NCBI GenBank assembly: GCA_937913075.1
Contig: CALEPU010000210.1
Coordinates: forward strand, 1 to 33,348
Reading direction: 5' to 3'
Source of the DNA: an uncultured Clostridia bacterium
GTDB lineage: Bacteria > Bacillota > Clostridia > Christensenellales > CAG-138
DNA: 33,348 nucleotides
Under the pieces are notes generated by a model. It saw nothing but the letters and a program-made list of their open reading frames with translations. It was not told the origin of the DNA and made no database searches. Of the stretch, positions 7,725 through 15,613 are shown in pieces (within the stretch, counting starts at the first letter, position 1; each line of letters starts with the position of its first letter). The translations under genes and the position numbers were made by a program.

Positions 7725-9107
7725 ATGGGTCTTATTAAAACCGCATTGGGCGCTATCGGCGGTACGCTTGCCGATAGCTGGCTCGAATACTTCTATTGCG
7801 AAGCACTGCCTGAGGACGTACTTGCCGTCAAGGGCAAAAAGCGCGTTTCCGGCCGCAGCAGCAACACCAAGGGCGAGGACAACATAATCTCCAACGGCTC
7901 CATTATCGCCGTTGCCGACGGTCAGTGCATGATCATAGTCGATCAGGGCTATGTTGTTGAGCTCTGCGCCGAGCCCGGCGAGTTCAAGTACGACACCTCC
8001 ACCTCCCCCTCCATCTTCTCCGGCAAGCTTGGCGAGAGCATCGTCGCCACCTTCAAGGAGATGTGGGAAAGGTTCAAGATGGGCGGCAGCCCCGGCAAGG
8101 ATCAGCGTGTTTATTACATCAACACCAAGGAGATAATCGGCAACAAGTACGGCACCGCCAACCCCGTACCCTTCCGTGTGGTCGATAAGAACATCAACCT
8201 CGATATGGATATCGGCATCAAGTGCTTCGGTGAGTATTCTTACAAGATCACCAACCCGATCCTCTTCTACAAGAACGTTACCGGCAACTTCTCCGATAAA
8301 TATACGAGGGACAGAATAGACAGTCAGCTCAAGACCGAGCTTTTGACCGCGCTGCAGCCCTCGTTCGCCAAGATAAGCGAGCAGGGCATCAGATACAGCG
8401 CTCTGCCCGGCCACACCGATGAGATCGCCACAGCTTTAAACGAAGTCCTTTCCGACAAATGGGGGGATCTCCGCGGCATAAGCGTAGTATCCTTCGGCGT
8501 AAGCTCCGTCACCGCCAACAAGGAGGATGAGGACAGGATCAAGGAATTGCAGGCTCATGCTACTCTGCGCGATCCCAACATGGCAGCCGCTCACCTTGCA
8601 GGCGCTCAGGCACAGGCAATGCAGGACGCCGCCAAGAATGAGGGTCAGGGCGCATTCATGGCATTTGCAGGCATGAATATGGCCGGCAACGCGGGCATGA
8701 ACACCGCCAACCTCTTCCAGCTCGGTCAGCAGCAGGCACAGCAGCAGGCGGCAGCCAACGGATGGACCTGCTCCTGCGGCACTGTAAATCAGGGCAAGTT
8801 CTGCCAGGGCTGCGGCAAGCCCCAGCCTGCCCCCGCCGGAAGCTGGACCTGCACCTGCGGCGCTGTAAACAACGGCAATTTCTGTCAGAGCTGCGGCGCT
8901 AAGAAGCCAGAGGAGACCAAGGGCTGGACCTGCTCCTGCGGAGCCGTAAATCAGGGCAATTTCTGCCACGAGTGCGGCGCCAAGAAGCCCGCTGATGCTC
9001 CGCTCTATCGCTGCGATAAATGCGGCTGGGAGCCCGCGGATCCCACCAATCCTCCCAAGTTCTGCCCCGAGTGCGGCGACGTGTTCGACGAGAACGATAA
9101 GGCGTAA
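7725..9107 (+). CDS. SPFH/Band 7 protein (YdjI-like) with four zinc ribbons
   Basis: This 460-residue protein has an SPFH (Band 7) fold over about residues 20-290, similar to the 'virion core protein'/YdjI group. It includes a hydrophobic 'GSIIAVADGQCMIIVDQG' strand region and a DKYTRDRIDSQLKTEL helix. An Ala/Gln/Met-rich linker (about 290-345) follows, then four zinc ribbons (about 347-363, 374-391, 401-417 and 428-450), each built from two Cys pairs. The first three are near repeats of each other (CSCGTVNQGKFCQGCG type). B. subtilis YdjI associates with membrane proteins of the phage-shock/envelope stress network; the same role here is inference. The start is set by AAAGGAG just upstream of ATG 7725. 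The gene has its own promoter and terminator. There is no clear transmembrane segment. Confidence 0.88.
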   Translation: MGLIKTALGAIGGTLADSWLEYFYCEALPEDVLAVKGKKRVSGRSSNTKGEDNIISNGSIIAVADGQCMIIVDQGYVVELCAEPGEFKYDTSTSPSIFSGKLGESIVATFKEMWERFKMGGSPGKDQRVYYINTKEIIGNKYGTANPVPFRVVDKNINLDMDIGIKCFGEYSYKITNPILFYKNVTGNFSDKYTRDRIDSQLKTELLTALQPSFAKISEQGIRYSALPGHTDEIATALNEVLSDKWGDLRGISVVSFGVSSVTANKEDEDRIKELQAHATLRDPNMAAAHLAGAQAQAMQDAAKNEGQGAFMAFAGMNMAGNAGMNTANLFQLGQQQAQQQAAANGWTCSCGTVNQGKFCQGCGKPQPAPAGSWTCTCGAVNNGNFCQSCGAKKPEETKGWTCSCGAVNQGNFCHECGAKKPADAPLYRCDKCGWEPADPTNPPKFCPECGDVFDENDKA

Positions 9108-9122
9108 TGCCAAGCATATTTC

Positions 9123-9149
9123 GAGCCCGGTTTCCCGGGCTCTTTTTTT
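9123..9149 (+). terminator. Intrinsic terminator of the SPFH gene
   Basis: GAGCCCGG (9123-9130) pairs with CCGGGCTC (9135-9142) around TTTC, followed by seven T. It starts 16 bases after the stop codon. Confidence 0.92.
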
Positions 9150-9200
9150 ACAAAAAATAACGACCGCGGACTGACCGCAGCCGTTACCGTGCATAAGTTG

Positions 9201-9416
9201 TTATGCTGCTCTGACCTGCTCGATAAGGTCGTTCAGCGTTGAGCAGGAGCCGTCGCTGATGAGTACGTCATACTCATCCTCAAGCTCCAACACGAGATCC
9301 TCCACGTCAAACATATCCATGTGGAGCTGAGCGGGAGTGCTCTCAGGTGTAATTTCTTCAACGGGAACGCCAACGAGCTCATGGACAAAGGCACATACCC
9401 TTGCAAAAATATCCAT
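9201..9416 (-). CDS. Acyl-carrier-protein-like protein without the attachment serine
   Basis: This acidic 71-residue protein has the size and helical pattern of an acyl carrier protein: 'VCAFVHELVGVPVEEITPES', then 'FDVEDLVLELEDEYDVLI', then 'TLNDLIEQV'. In true carriers the second helix starts with D-S-L-D and the Ser holds phosphopantetheine. Here the same place reads D34-M35-F36-D37, so no arm can be attached. It is probably a regulatory or structural relative. The start is ATG 9416 with GGAGG five bases upstream. It has a perfect promoter and a hairpin in its 5' leader. It stands alone, with no fatty acid or polyketide genes near. Confidence 0.75.
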   Translation of the reverse strand: MDIFARVCAFVHELVGVPVEEITPESTPAQLHMDMFDVEDLVLELEDEYDVLISDGSCSTLNDLIEQVRAA

Positions 9417-9461
9417 ACGTCCTCCAAATGATGCCGAATTAATCAGCTATATAAATAAATA

Positions 9462-9488
9462 TGCGGCAATGACACACATCATGCCGCA
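9462..9488 (-). other. Leader hairpin of the ACP-like gene
   Basis: TGCGGCA (9462-9468) pairs with TGCCGCA (9482-9488), extended by TGA/TCA across a one-base bulge. It lies just after the predicted transcription start, about 45 bases before the start codon, and is followed on the minus strand by an AT-rich stretch. It may affect mRNA stability or be a weak attenuator. Confidence 0.45.
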
Positions 9489-9492
9489 AAAT

Positions 9493-9521
9493 ATTATACA
9501 CCCATGAAGGCACAATGTCAA
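9493..9521 (-). promoter_or_regulatory. Perfect consensus promoter of the ACP-like gene
   Basis: On the minus strand TTGACA (9521-9516), a 17-base spacer and TATAAT (9498-9493), with no mismatch to the housekeeping consensus. Confidence 0.85.
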
Positions 9522-9563
9522 ATTTTATTGTAAATTTAATGAATATTGAGAACGCAGCAACCG

Positions 9564-9974
9564 TCAGGCGCAATACTTAACGAGGTAATCGGGGCAGGGT
9601 GCGCCGCCGTCGTTGATGCTTATGACGACGTCGGCTCCCGTCTTATCCGCAAAAGCGGCAAAGTAGTCGAACACCGGCTCGAGCATTTCAAGGGGCTCGT
9701 CCGCAAGCTTGGCAAAGCCGTTGATATAGAGCGCTTCAAGATCGAAATCACGCGCAGCTATGCCGGCGGCGAAGCCCATAAGCATTTGCTTGCCGGCAAT
9801 GCCGTACTCCGCAGCATTGATGAAGCGAATATCGCGTTTGAGATCGTACATATGATCCTCGTCCTTGTCGATGAAGACGACAGTGCCGCTTGCCTTTTCC
9901 AAACGCTCGTTTGCCTCTGCGCACATCTGCCTTGACTTGCCCATGCCCCGATTGCCGAAAATCACCTTTAACAT
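9564..9974 (-). CDS. Small P-loop ATP-binding protein, function unknown
   Basis: This 136-residue protein opens with MLKVIFGNRGMGKSRQM, a Walker A motif (G-x-R-G-M-G-K-S) near residues 7-14. A hydrophobic strand ending in D (TVVFIDKDED) follows, and a later strand (ADVVISIND) could be Walker B. The protein is too short for a full AAA or ABC ATPase, and I do not recognise the family. A longer reading from 10016 exists, but ATG 9974 is preceded by AAGGAG at good spacing and the homology-like part begins there. It has its own TTGCGC-N17-TAGTAT promoter (10043-10015). It is separated from the ACP-like gene by that gene's promoter, so the two are independent units. Confidence 0.7.
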   Translation of the reverse strand: MLKVIFGNRGMGKSRQMCAEANERLEKASGTVVFIDKDEDHMYDLKRDIRFINAAEYGIAGKQMLMGFAAGIAARDFDLEALYINGFAKLADEPLEMLEPVFDYFAAFADKTGADVVISINDGGAPCPDYLVKYCA

Positions 9975-10014
9975 ACCCGCACTCCTTACAGTTATTTGAG
10001 CAAATTCTCTATAC

Positions 10015-10043
10015 ATACTATCATATTTTTAACCTCTGCGCAA
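10015..10043 (-). promoter_or_regulatory. Promoter of the P-loop gene
   Basis: On the minus strand TTGCGC (10043-10038), a 17-base spacer and TAGTAT (10020-10015). The match is moderate and the position is suitable, about 40 bases before the start codon. Confidence 0.5.
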
Positions 10044-10100
10044 CCGTTTTGAGGGCAAACGTGAAAATTTTAAAATTTTTTTAAACTTTTGATGGAGAGG

Positions 10101-10129
10101 TTGAAAGCAATTCAAGAGCAGATTATAAT
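10101..10129 (+). promoter_or_regulatory. Promoter of a leaderless DUF218 mRNA
   Basis: TTGAAA (10101-10106), a 17-base spacer and TATAAT (10124-10129). The start codon at 10136 is 6 bases past the -10 box, so transcription should begin at or beside it. There is no ribosome binding site in between. Confidence 0.8.
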
Positions 10130-10135
10130 GCTGAT

Positions 10136-10921
10136 ATGAAAACCAAAGCCTCTAAAAATAATACTCTGCTGCGGATTGCAATGATACTCGCAGGAATGGC
10201 GCTTATTCTCGACACAATGTTTGTGCTGACGAGAAGCAGCGCGACTTTGGGCGTAATAATGCCCGCGATCATTGGCTCTCCCCTGCTTATCTGCGGGCTT
10301 GCCCTGCCTCTGATATCAAAATGGAGCCGTAAAAGCCGGATCATCAAGGCGCTTACGAGACTGATGATCGCGGTGTACGTGCTGTTCACGCTCTTGTTCG
10401 GGCTGACGACGACGCTGATACTGTTAAACTCCGCTCCGCCGGAAGAGTCTGCCGAAGTGCTTATCGTGCTCGGCTGCGGAATACGCGGTGACAGACCCAC
10501 GATTACCTTGAAGTACAGGCTCGACAAGGCAGCGGAGTATCTTAACGCAAATCCATCCGCTTTGTGTATTGTCAGCGGAGGTCAGAGCAGCGACGAAACA
10601 TGCAGCGAGGCATCCGTCATGCGGAGCTACCTTATTCGCAAGGGCATCGTGGAAGAGCGAATAATAATGGAAGACAAGTCCGAGAGCACCGAAGAAAATT
10701 TTGCATTTACAAAGCAAATTCTCGAGGAGCAGCTCGGAGGCGAAAAGCAAGTTGTTTTCATTACAACTCGTTTTCACGTTTATCGTTCGGAGCTTGTTGC
10801 AAATAAGCAGGGAATTGACGCGCAGGGCATACCGGCGAAGGGCGTTTGGTACATCACCTTTAATGATTACCTAAGGGAATGTGCCGCGCTGACGAAGTAT
10901 TTTCTGTCGGGAAGAATTTGA
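10136..10921 (+). CDS. YdcF/ElyC-type DUF218 membrane protein
   Basis: This 261-residue protein has about three N-terminal membrane segments (roughly 11-31, 40-61 and 75-97). They are followed by a DUF218 domain: 'VLIVLGCGIRGDRPT', 'YRLDKAAEYL', 'CIVSGGQ', 'EASVMRSYLI' and 'RIIMEDKSESTEENF', then 'FITTRFHVYRSELVA'. Family members such as ElyC, SanA and YdcF act in envelope integrity; the exact reaction is not known. The length fits membrane-anchored Firmicute members. ATG 10136 is the only sensible start, given the promoter that ends 6 bases before it. It is the second leaderless gene in the window. It ends in TGA and is followed by a strong terminator shared with the convergent dockerin gene. 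Confidence 0.9.
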   Translation: MKTKASKNNTLLRIAMILAGMALILDTMFVLTRSSATLGVIMPAIIGSPLLICGLALPLISKWSRKSRIIKALTRLMIAVYVLFTLLFGLTTTLILLNSAPPEESAEVLIVLGCGIRGDRPTITLKYRLDKAAEYLNANPSALCIVSGGQSSDETCSEASVMRSYLIRKGIVEERIIMEDKSESTEENFAFTKQILEEQLGGEKQVVFITTRFHVYRSELVANKQGIDAQGIPAKGVWYITFNDYLRECAALTKYFLSGRI

Positions 10922-10950
10922 CGCTGTAAATTGATGACGAACAAAAACCG

Positions 10951-10978
10951 AGCCCCGCACGGCGAACCGTGCGGGGCT
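10951..10978. terminator. Bidirectional terminator between DUF218 and dockerin genes
   Basis: A perfect 12-bp GC-rich stem (10951-10962 with 10967-10978) closes on a CGAA loop. The minus strand continues into CGGTTTTTG, suitable for the dockerin gene ending at 11027. The plus strand has TTTA, suitable for the DUF218 gene. Confidence 0.85.
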
Positions 10979-11026
10979 TTATAGGTGTTGATCACGGCAA
11001 GCTTAAAGCTCGCCCTGCGTCAGTCA

Positions 11027-13480
11027 TTAAGCAACGAGCATGCCATAGAGAACCGCGATATCAGCGAAATCTACGGTGCCGTCGTTGTTGACATCAGCAT
11101 TGATAAGGCCCTGCTCGGCAAGATCGTAGTTGCCGAGGAGGAACATATACATGTAGGATACATCCGCGAAATCTACAATGCCATCGCAGTTTGCATCACC
11201 GATGAGCTCGGTACCGGGCTCAACGGCATCGGCGGTGTAGATAACGGTAACGGTAACAGCGGAGGTGCCCATGGTGCCGGAAACTACAGTCTGAGAGGCA
11301 GTATAGCCCTCGATCACGGGGCTGGTTACAGAGTAAGCAGCGCCGTAGTTGTAGTTCTGGGTGTAGGTGGTGGCGGCGGTGGTGCCATCAGCATACTTGT
11401 AGTAAATGGTCAGCCTGTAGCTGTTGATGGTGTACTGAGCGGTAACGACCGTGTCAGCAGTGATGTTGGTGAAGGTCTTATCCCAACCGGTGAAGGTGTA
11501 GCCTACGCGGGAGGGATTTGCGGGAGCGGTAGCTGCGCCGCCCTCAACGACCTGCTGGGTGGAAAGAACGGTGCCGTTCCAATCCTTGAAGGTTACGGTG
11601 TAGTAAACGGGCTCGGGCTCGCTGGAGGTGATCAGCTTATAGAACTTGATAGCAGAACCGCTCTTGGAAGTGGTGTACCTGACGGTGTTACTGCTGGAGT
11701 AGGAGAGGTAGTAGTAACCCTCGCTGTCGATCTGGTTGTTGAGATACTGGTTGGAATCATACAGCCAGGTAACAGCAGTGGAGCCGGGATACAAATACTC
11801 GCTGGAATCAAGGCTCATGTAGACGCCGGCAGCCTCGTTGTAGAAGGAGTAACCGGAAGTAGCGTTACCGGAAGCTACCCAAAGGACCTTAGCCTCGTTA
11901 GAAGAGGAAACGGTGCAGGTGTCATCGCTGTTGATGGTAACGGCAACAGGGGTGAGGTAATGACCGCTGGTAACAGCAGTGTTGCCTACCGCATAACCGG
12001 AAGTACCAGAGATAGCGGAGCTGTCGACAATGATGTAGGTGCCGCCGTTCTCGATGGTATCAACAAGAGCATAGCCCTCGAAATCCTCAACGGTGATGGT
12101 AGAGGTAGCGGTATAGGTGGTGCTGGTGGTGTTGTCCAGTACGCGGACGGTAAGGGTAGCAGTGCCCGCCCTAACGCCCGTTACAACGCCGGAGCTGTTG
12201 ACGGTAGCAACAGAGGTGTTGGAGCTGGTGTAGGAGCTGACGGTGTAATCTGCGTTGGAGGGATTAACGGTAAGCTGAGCCTGTGCAGTGCCGCCGGTTA
12301 CAACGCTTACGTTAGCAACGGATACAGAGGTGATGGGATCGGGCTCGGAATCGCCGAACATTACCCAATCACTGGTGGGAGTCTGATGACTGTCGGGGTT
12401 GGACGGGAAGGAATCAGTGGGGCTCATTACGATGGGCCACGCTGCGCCGGAAGAAGAGGAGTATGCGGGATCCCAGTTGCCGTACTGGCTCGTCATCTTG
12501 GCGAACGCCTGAGCAACGGTATCGCCCTCACGCATTCTGTTCCAGAAATAAGCCTCATACTTATAATCACCGGTGAAGGAGACGGACTGAGAATAGCCGT
12601 AAACAACGCCCGCGCCAGCAGCAAGCAGAGCAGTACCGGTCTTGCCGCCGCCGGAGAGCTTCATGCCCTCGCACATTGCCATCCAAACCATGCAGTTGGA
12701 AAGAGTTCCGCCGCAGTGGTTCTGAACGTAACGACCGTCAATGCCGTACCAGGAAGAGCCATTGTAAGCCCAACCGTTGGAGTAGTCGGAGGAGGTAAGG
12801 CTGGTGGAGCTGGTCAACTGGATGTAAGAGGTGCTGGAGTAGGAAGCACCGTGGGAATCGTAAATGACGATGCCCTTGTTAAGGTGACCGGTCGCAATTG
12901 CGGTGCCGTACGCATCGCTGTTGTAAAGCTTGGACAGTGTGCCGCCAAGGTCGGTGGCAAGCTGAGCAGCCTCGGTCTTGTACTGATCGGTGAAGCTGGA
13001 ATCGCTGGAATACCAGGGACCGACGAGCAGGACGTTGTTAGAGGTGGGACCATTGGAGGACTTGGTGCCGGAAGCCTCAGCCCTAACGGCTGCGACCTCA
13101 ACGATGGTCTCCATCATTTCCTCAGTGATGCTGGAAACATGAGGGATGTTGCGGAGCTTGTAATCATAGCCGCCGTGCATGCCCTTGGTAGTGAAGGAGA
13201 AGCCGTTGTCATCGAGATCGGCAATGCTGCCCTCGTCAATGTAGGGGCTCTCAAGAGCTGCCTTATAGACAGCCATTGTGCACTCGGCAGGGGTTGCGCC
13301 CTGAGCGAGCATGTCGGCCTCGACCTTATCAAGGGGAGCCCAAACCATTTTCCAATAGGCGTCGGTCTGCTTCTCGTCGATCTTGAGAGCGACATCCTCA
13401 GCGAATGCAGCGACCGGTATAACGGTCATGAGCATGAGCGCGACGACGATGGCAGCGAGTATCTTGTTGGTGCGTGTCAT
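11027..13480 (-). CDS. Secreted clan-CD-like cysteine peptidase with Ig-like, List-Bact repeat and dockerin domains
   Basis: An 817-residue exported protein. A signal peptide (about 1-27) ends in AAFA. The 145-345 region looks like a gingipain/caspase-type fold: strand 'NVLLVGPWY', strand 'GIVIYDSHGA' with H210-G211, and 'CMVWMAMCEG' with C270 as the likely nucleophile. Next come a BIG_2-type Ig domain (about 385-450), a beta-rich domain (about 470-620), a Listeria-type repeat (about 627-685) and a MucBP-like stretch (about 687-750). A type I dockerin (about 760-815) closes the protein, with two calcium loops (DANCDGIVDFAD and DVNNDGTVDFAD). The dockerin should plug into a cohesin on the cell surface. 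AGGAGG precedes ATG 13480, somewhat far. A cohesin-like lipoprotein lies 1 kb away. Confidence 0.85.
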   Translation of the reverse strand: MTRTNKILAAIVVALMLMTVIPVAAFAEDVALKIDEKQTDAYWKMVWAPLDKVEADMLAQGATPAECTMAVYKAALESPYIDEGSIADLDDNGFSFTTKGMHGGYDYKLRNIPHVSSITEEMMETIVEVAAVRAEASGTKSSNGPTSNNVLLVGPWYSSDSSFTDQYKTEAAQLATDLGGTLSKLYNSDAYGTAIATGHLNKGIVIYDSHGASYSSTSYIQLTSSTSLTSSDYSNGWAYNGSSWYGIDGRYVQNHCGGTLSNCMVWMAMCEGMKLSGGGKTGTALLAAGAGVVYGYSQSVSFTGDYKYEAYFWNRMREGDTVAQAFAKMTSQYGNWDPAYSSSSGAAWPIVMSPTDSFPSNPDSHQTPTSDWVMFGDSEPDPITSVSVANVSVVTGGTAQAQLTVNPSNADYTVSSYTSSNTSVATVNSSGVVTGVRAGTATLTVRVLDNTTSTTYTATSTITVEDFEGYALVDTIENGGTYIIVDSSAISGTSGYAVGNTAVTSGHYLTPVAVTINSDDTCTVSSSNEAKVLWVASGNATSGYSFYNEAAGVYMSLDSSEYLYPGSTAVTWLYDSNQYLNNQIDSEGYYYLSYSSSNTVRYTTSKSGSAIKFYKLITSSEPEPVYYTVTFKDWNGTVLSTQQVVEGGAATAPANPSRVGYTFTGWDKTFTNITADTVVTAQYTINSYRLTIYYKYADGTTAATTYTQNYNYGAAYSVTSPVIEGYTASQTVVSGTMGTSAVTVTVIYTADAVEPGTELIGDANCDGIVDFADVSYMYMFLLGNYDLAEQGLINADVNNDGTVDFADIAVLYGMLVA

Positions 13481-13559
13481 TGTTGTTCTTTCCTCCTAAA
13501 TAGAATCTGAAAGGGAACATGCGGAGCGGTATAAGCCGCCCGTATATATCCTTTTAGAT

Positions 13560-13588
13560 ATTATACCATCTTCTTACATTCTTTTCCA
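13560..13588 (-). promoter_or_regulatory. Promoter of the dockerin gene
   Basis: On the minus strand TGGAAA (13588-13583), a 17-base spacer and TATAAT (13565-13560). The leader of about 75 bases includes a small GGCGGCTTATACCGCT hairpin. The rest of the 13,481-13,814 gap holds only this promoter and the divergent GNAT promoter. Confidence 0.6.
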
Positions 13589-13745
13589 CCCTTTTTTTAA
13601 AATAATTGGCTGTCTGTTTGTGAACTTTTTGTGAACTAAATGTGGCGCGGCTCTTTTGGGCTCTCTCCCCTCCCCTCTTTCTTTGAGCGCGGCTGCCGCC
13701 GGCGGAAGCAATATAGTAAGGTTTTGCCTGCTGCCGTTTAAAAAA

Positions 13746-13773
13746 TTGACATTCATGCCAGCTATGATATAAT
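13746..13773 (+). promoter_or_regulatory. Promoter of the GNAT gene
   Basis: TTGACA (13746-13751), a 16-base spacer and TATAAT (13768-13773), 41 bases before the start codon. Confidence 0.8.
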
Positions 13774-13814
13774 AGGTAAAATCAAACGATAGACAAAAAA
13801 AGGAGTCGTAAGTT

Positions 13815-14423
13815 ATGAAGCGCGGCAAGCTTCCCTCGACATTGGTGTTTGAGACGGAGAGGCTGTTCGTAAGGGAGTTCACTTCGGAGGACGCACCTGC
13901 GGTTTTTGCTTACGCGGGCGATATGGAAAACTGCGCCTTTATGTCTTGGGCTCCCGAGAGCTATGAGGACGTTTGTTCATTTATAAATCACAGGCTTGCA
14001 ACGCAGATCGAGAGCCCCCGCAGGGTGTACGACCTTGCAGTGTGCCTCAAAACGAGCGGCGAGCTCATAGGCTCCGTCGGGCTCTATATTGATAATGAAG
14101 GCAGCCAGGCTGAGCTCGGCTGGATATTCAACAAGCGTTTCTGGCATTGTGGCTATGCAACGGAAGCCGCGCGAGGCTTTATGCGGCTGGGCTTTCTGGC
14201 ACTCGACCTGCATAGGATATATGCGAAATGCGACGACAAAAACACCGCTTCCTACCGCGTGATGGAGCGCCTCGGAATGAGGCGCGAGGCGCATTTTATC
14301 AAGGATATCCGTACAAAGGTGATGGGACGGGAGGAATGGCGCAGCACTTATCTCTACGCAATGCTGCAAAAGGAATATCTGATGACGCTCTTCGACGGCG
14401 ATCACGAGCCTTGCCTGAGCTGA
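13815..14423 (+). CDS. GNAT N-acetyltransferase (RimJ/RimL type)
   Basis: This 202-residue protein shows the RimJ/RimL-type layout: 'FETERLFVREFTSEDAPAVF' at the start, 'GELIGSVGLY' and 'AELGWIFNKRFWHCGYATEA' in the middle, and the acetyl-CoA-binding region leading to 'LHRIYAKCDDKNTASYRVMERLGM'. Such enzymes move acetyl from acetyl-CoA to an amine, often a protein N-terminus or a small molecule; the substrate cannot be told. The start is ATG 13815 with AAGGAG 9 bases upstream, under its own promoter. It sits between the dockerin peptidase and the cohesin-like lipoprotein but has its own promoter, so a shared function is not implied. Confidence 0.92.
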   Translation: MKRGKLPSTLVFETERLFVREFTSEDAPAVFAYAGDMENCAFMSWAPESYEDVCSFINHRLATQIESPRRVYDLAVCLKTSGELIGSVGLYIDNEGSQAELGWIFNKRFWHCGYATEAARGFMRLGFLALDLHRIYAKCDDKNTASYRVMERLGMRREAHFIKDIRTKVMGREEWRSTYLYAMLQKEYLMTLFDGDHEPCLS

Positions 14424-14486
14424 CGCTTTCACAGATATTTCACCGCGCCGCAGGGCTTATGTAACAGCGATTTCACAATTTATTCA

Positions 14487-14515
14487 TTGAAACGACGAGC
14501 GGAATGTTGTATAAT
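14487..14515 (+). promoter_or_regulatory. Promoter of the cohesin-like lipoprotein
   Basis: TTGAAA (14487-14492), a 17-base spacer and TATAAT (14510-14515). GGAGG and a TTG start follow at about 14,535 and 14,548. Confidence 0.75.
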
Positions 14516-14547
14516 TGATTACAGACTTATTCTCGGAGGTAACAGAA

Positions 14548-15561
14548 TTGAACAAGATAAAGGCATTAAAGCTTTTTGCTATAATACTGATCGTGGTGCT
14601 GACGGCGGTCTTGGGCTTCGGCTGCTCGTCTTCAAATGAAACGGTCGATCCTACGGATGATCCGACCGAAGTATCAGCTGTAACCGCTTCGCCCGACGGC
14701 GAGGTCACGGCTTCGCCCACCAAGGAGGCAAGCGCGGGTACCGACGATCCATCCGATCCATCCGATCCCTCTGCCACACAGCAGACCGGCGCCGAGACGG
14801 GCGATCCCGAGGATACCGATACGCCCGAAGGCTCAGCCAAACCGCTTGAGACTTTCGACGGCACCGTACCCACTTCGACGCCAAGCCCCATGGGCACGTT
14901 AAATCCCAATCTTCCCGTATTTACGCATGCTCCCACCGCAGCTCCGACCTCGGCCGCGGCCACTCCTCTGCCCAATAACGAGTTTGAGGCGCACTACGGC
15001 GGCGCGTCCGCGGACTGCTCCGGGCTTGCCGTCGGGGACAGCTTTTACTGGACGCTCGATCTTTTAAATGAAGGCAGCCGTCTCTGGTCGGCTCAGTGGC
15101 TCATCGATTATCCGGAAAGCCTTTTGGAGATAACGGCTTATTCCGTTACCTGGTCCGAGGGCATAACCGCCATTACCAACGCCTCATGGGATGACGAGAC
15201 CGATTGGAGCGACAAGCCCGCTTTCGTCTGCAACCCGACCTATATGGGCAACACGGGCGGTCATCCAAAGGGTGAGGCCGGCAATATGTACGCCAACGTC
15301 GGTATGTATCTGACCAGCTTCCATCACTACGGCGTGCAGATGTCGGGCTCCATGATAAGGCTTAAATTCACAATAAAGGCAATGCCCTCCTCCTCGCAGT
15401 TGAAGCACGATGAAGGCGGCGATTATCTTGAGATACCCATTCTCGTGTGCGAGAGCACGGCGTTCATCGATGCGCCTGCCGACTCCGCCGTGCAGCCCTA
15501 CACCTGCACTCCGCACGGCACGGTTACCTGCGAGCCGGGCAAGCTTTATTTCAAGCACTGA
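14548..15561 (+). CDS. Lipoprotein with acidic linker and cohesin-like domain
   Basis: A 337-residue exported protein. A lysine-rich N-terminus and hydrophobic core end in the lipobox LGFGC (Cys about 26), so it should be lipid-anchored outside the membrane. Residues about 27-145 are a low-complexity Asp/Thr/Ser/Pro linker that includes DPSDPSDPS. The C-terminal part resembles a cohesin fold: 'VGDSFYWTLDL', then 'WLIDYPESLLEITAYS', then 'GSMIRLKFTIKA', then 'HGTVTCEPGKLYF'. These match the 'VGd..v.V.l / YDp..Le / FkvK' pattern of cohesins. GGAGG is correctly placed only for TTG 14548, where the signal peptide begins. If the cohesin call holds, it could anchor dockerin proteins such as the one at 11027-13480. 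Confidence 0.7.
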   Translation: MNKIKALKLFAIILIVVLTAVLGFGCSSSNETVDPTDDPTEVSAVTASPDGEVTASPTKEASAGTDDPSDPSDPSATQQTGAETGDPEDTDTPEGSAKPLETFDGTVPTSTPSPMGTLNPNLPVFTHAPTAAPTSAAATPLPNNEFEAHYGGASADCSGLAVGDSFYWTLDLLNEGSRLWSAQWLIDYPESLLEITAYSVTWSEGITAITNASWDDETDWSDKPAFVCNPTYMGNTGGHPKGEAGNMYANVGMYLTSFHHYGVQMSGSMIRLKFTIKAMPSSSQLKHDEGGDYLEIPILVCESTAFIDAPADSAVQPYTCTPHGTVTCEPGKLYFKH

Positions 15562-15613
15562 TCACTCCCGCTGCTGCGGTTGATAAAAAATTCTATTTAC
15601 GGAGGATATTATT

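Noticed and set aside
7638..8414. Open frame of 258 codons on the minus strand, opposite the SPFH gene
   Set aside because: Shadow of a well-supported gene; no binding site or family match.
10985..13510. Open frame of 841 codons on the plus strand, opposite the dockerin gene
   Set aside because: It is the exact antisense of a gene with signal peptide, ribosome binding site, promoter and dockerin. Its Gly/Val-rich product is what codon bias of the real gene produces.
14721..14781. Short GATCCATCC-type repeats suggesting a CRISPR or tandem array
   Set aside because: They encode the Asp-Pro-Ser linker of the lipoprotein; there are no spacers.
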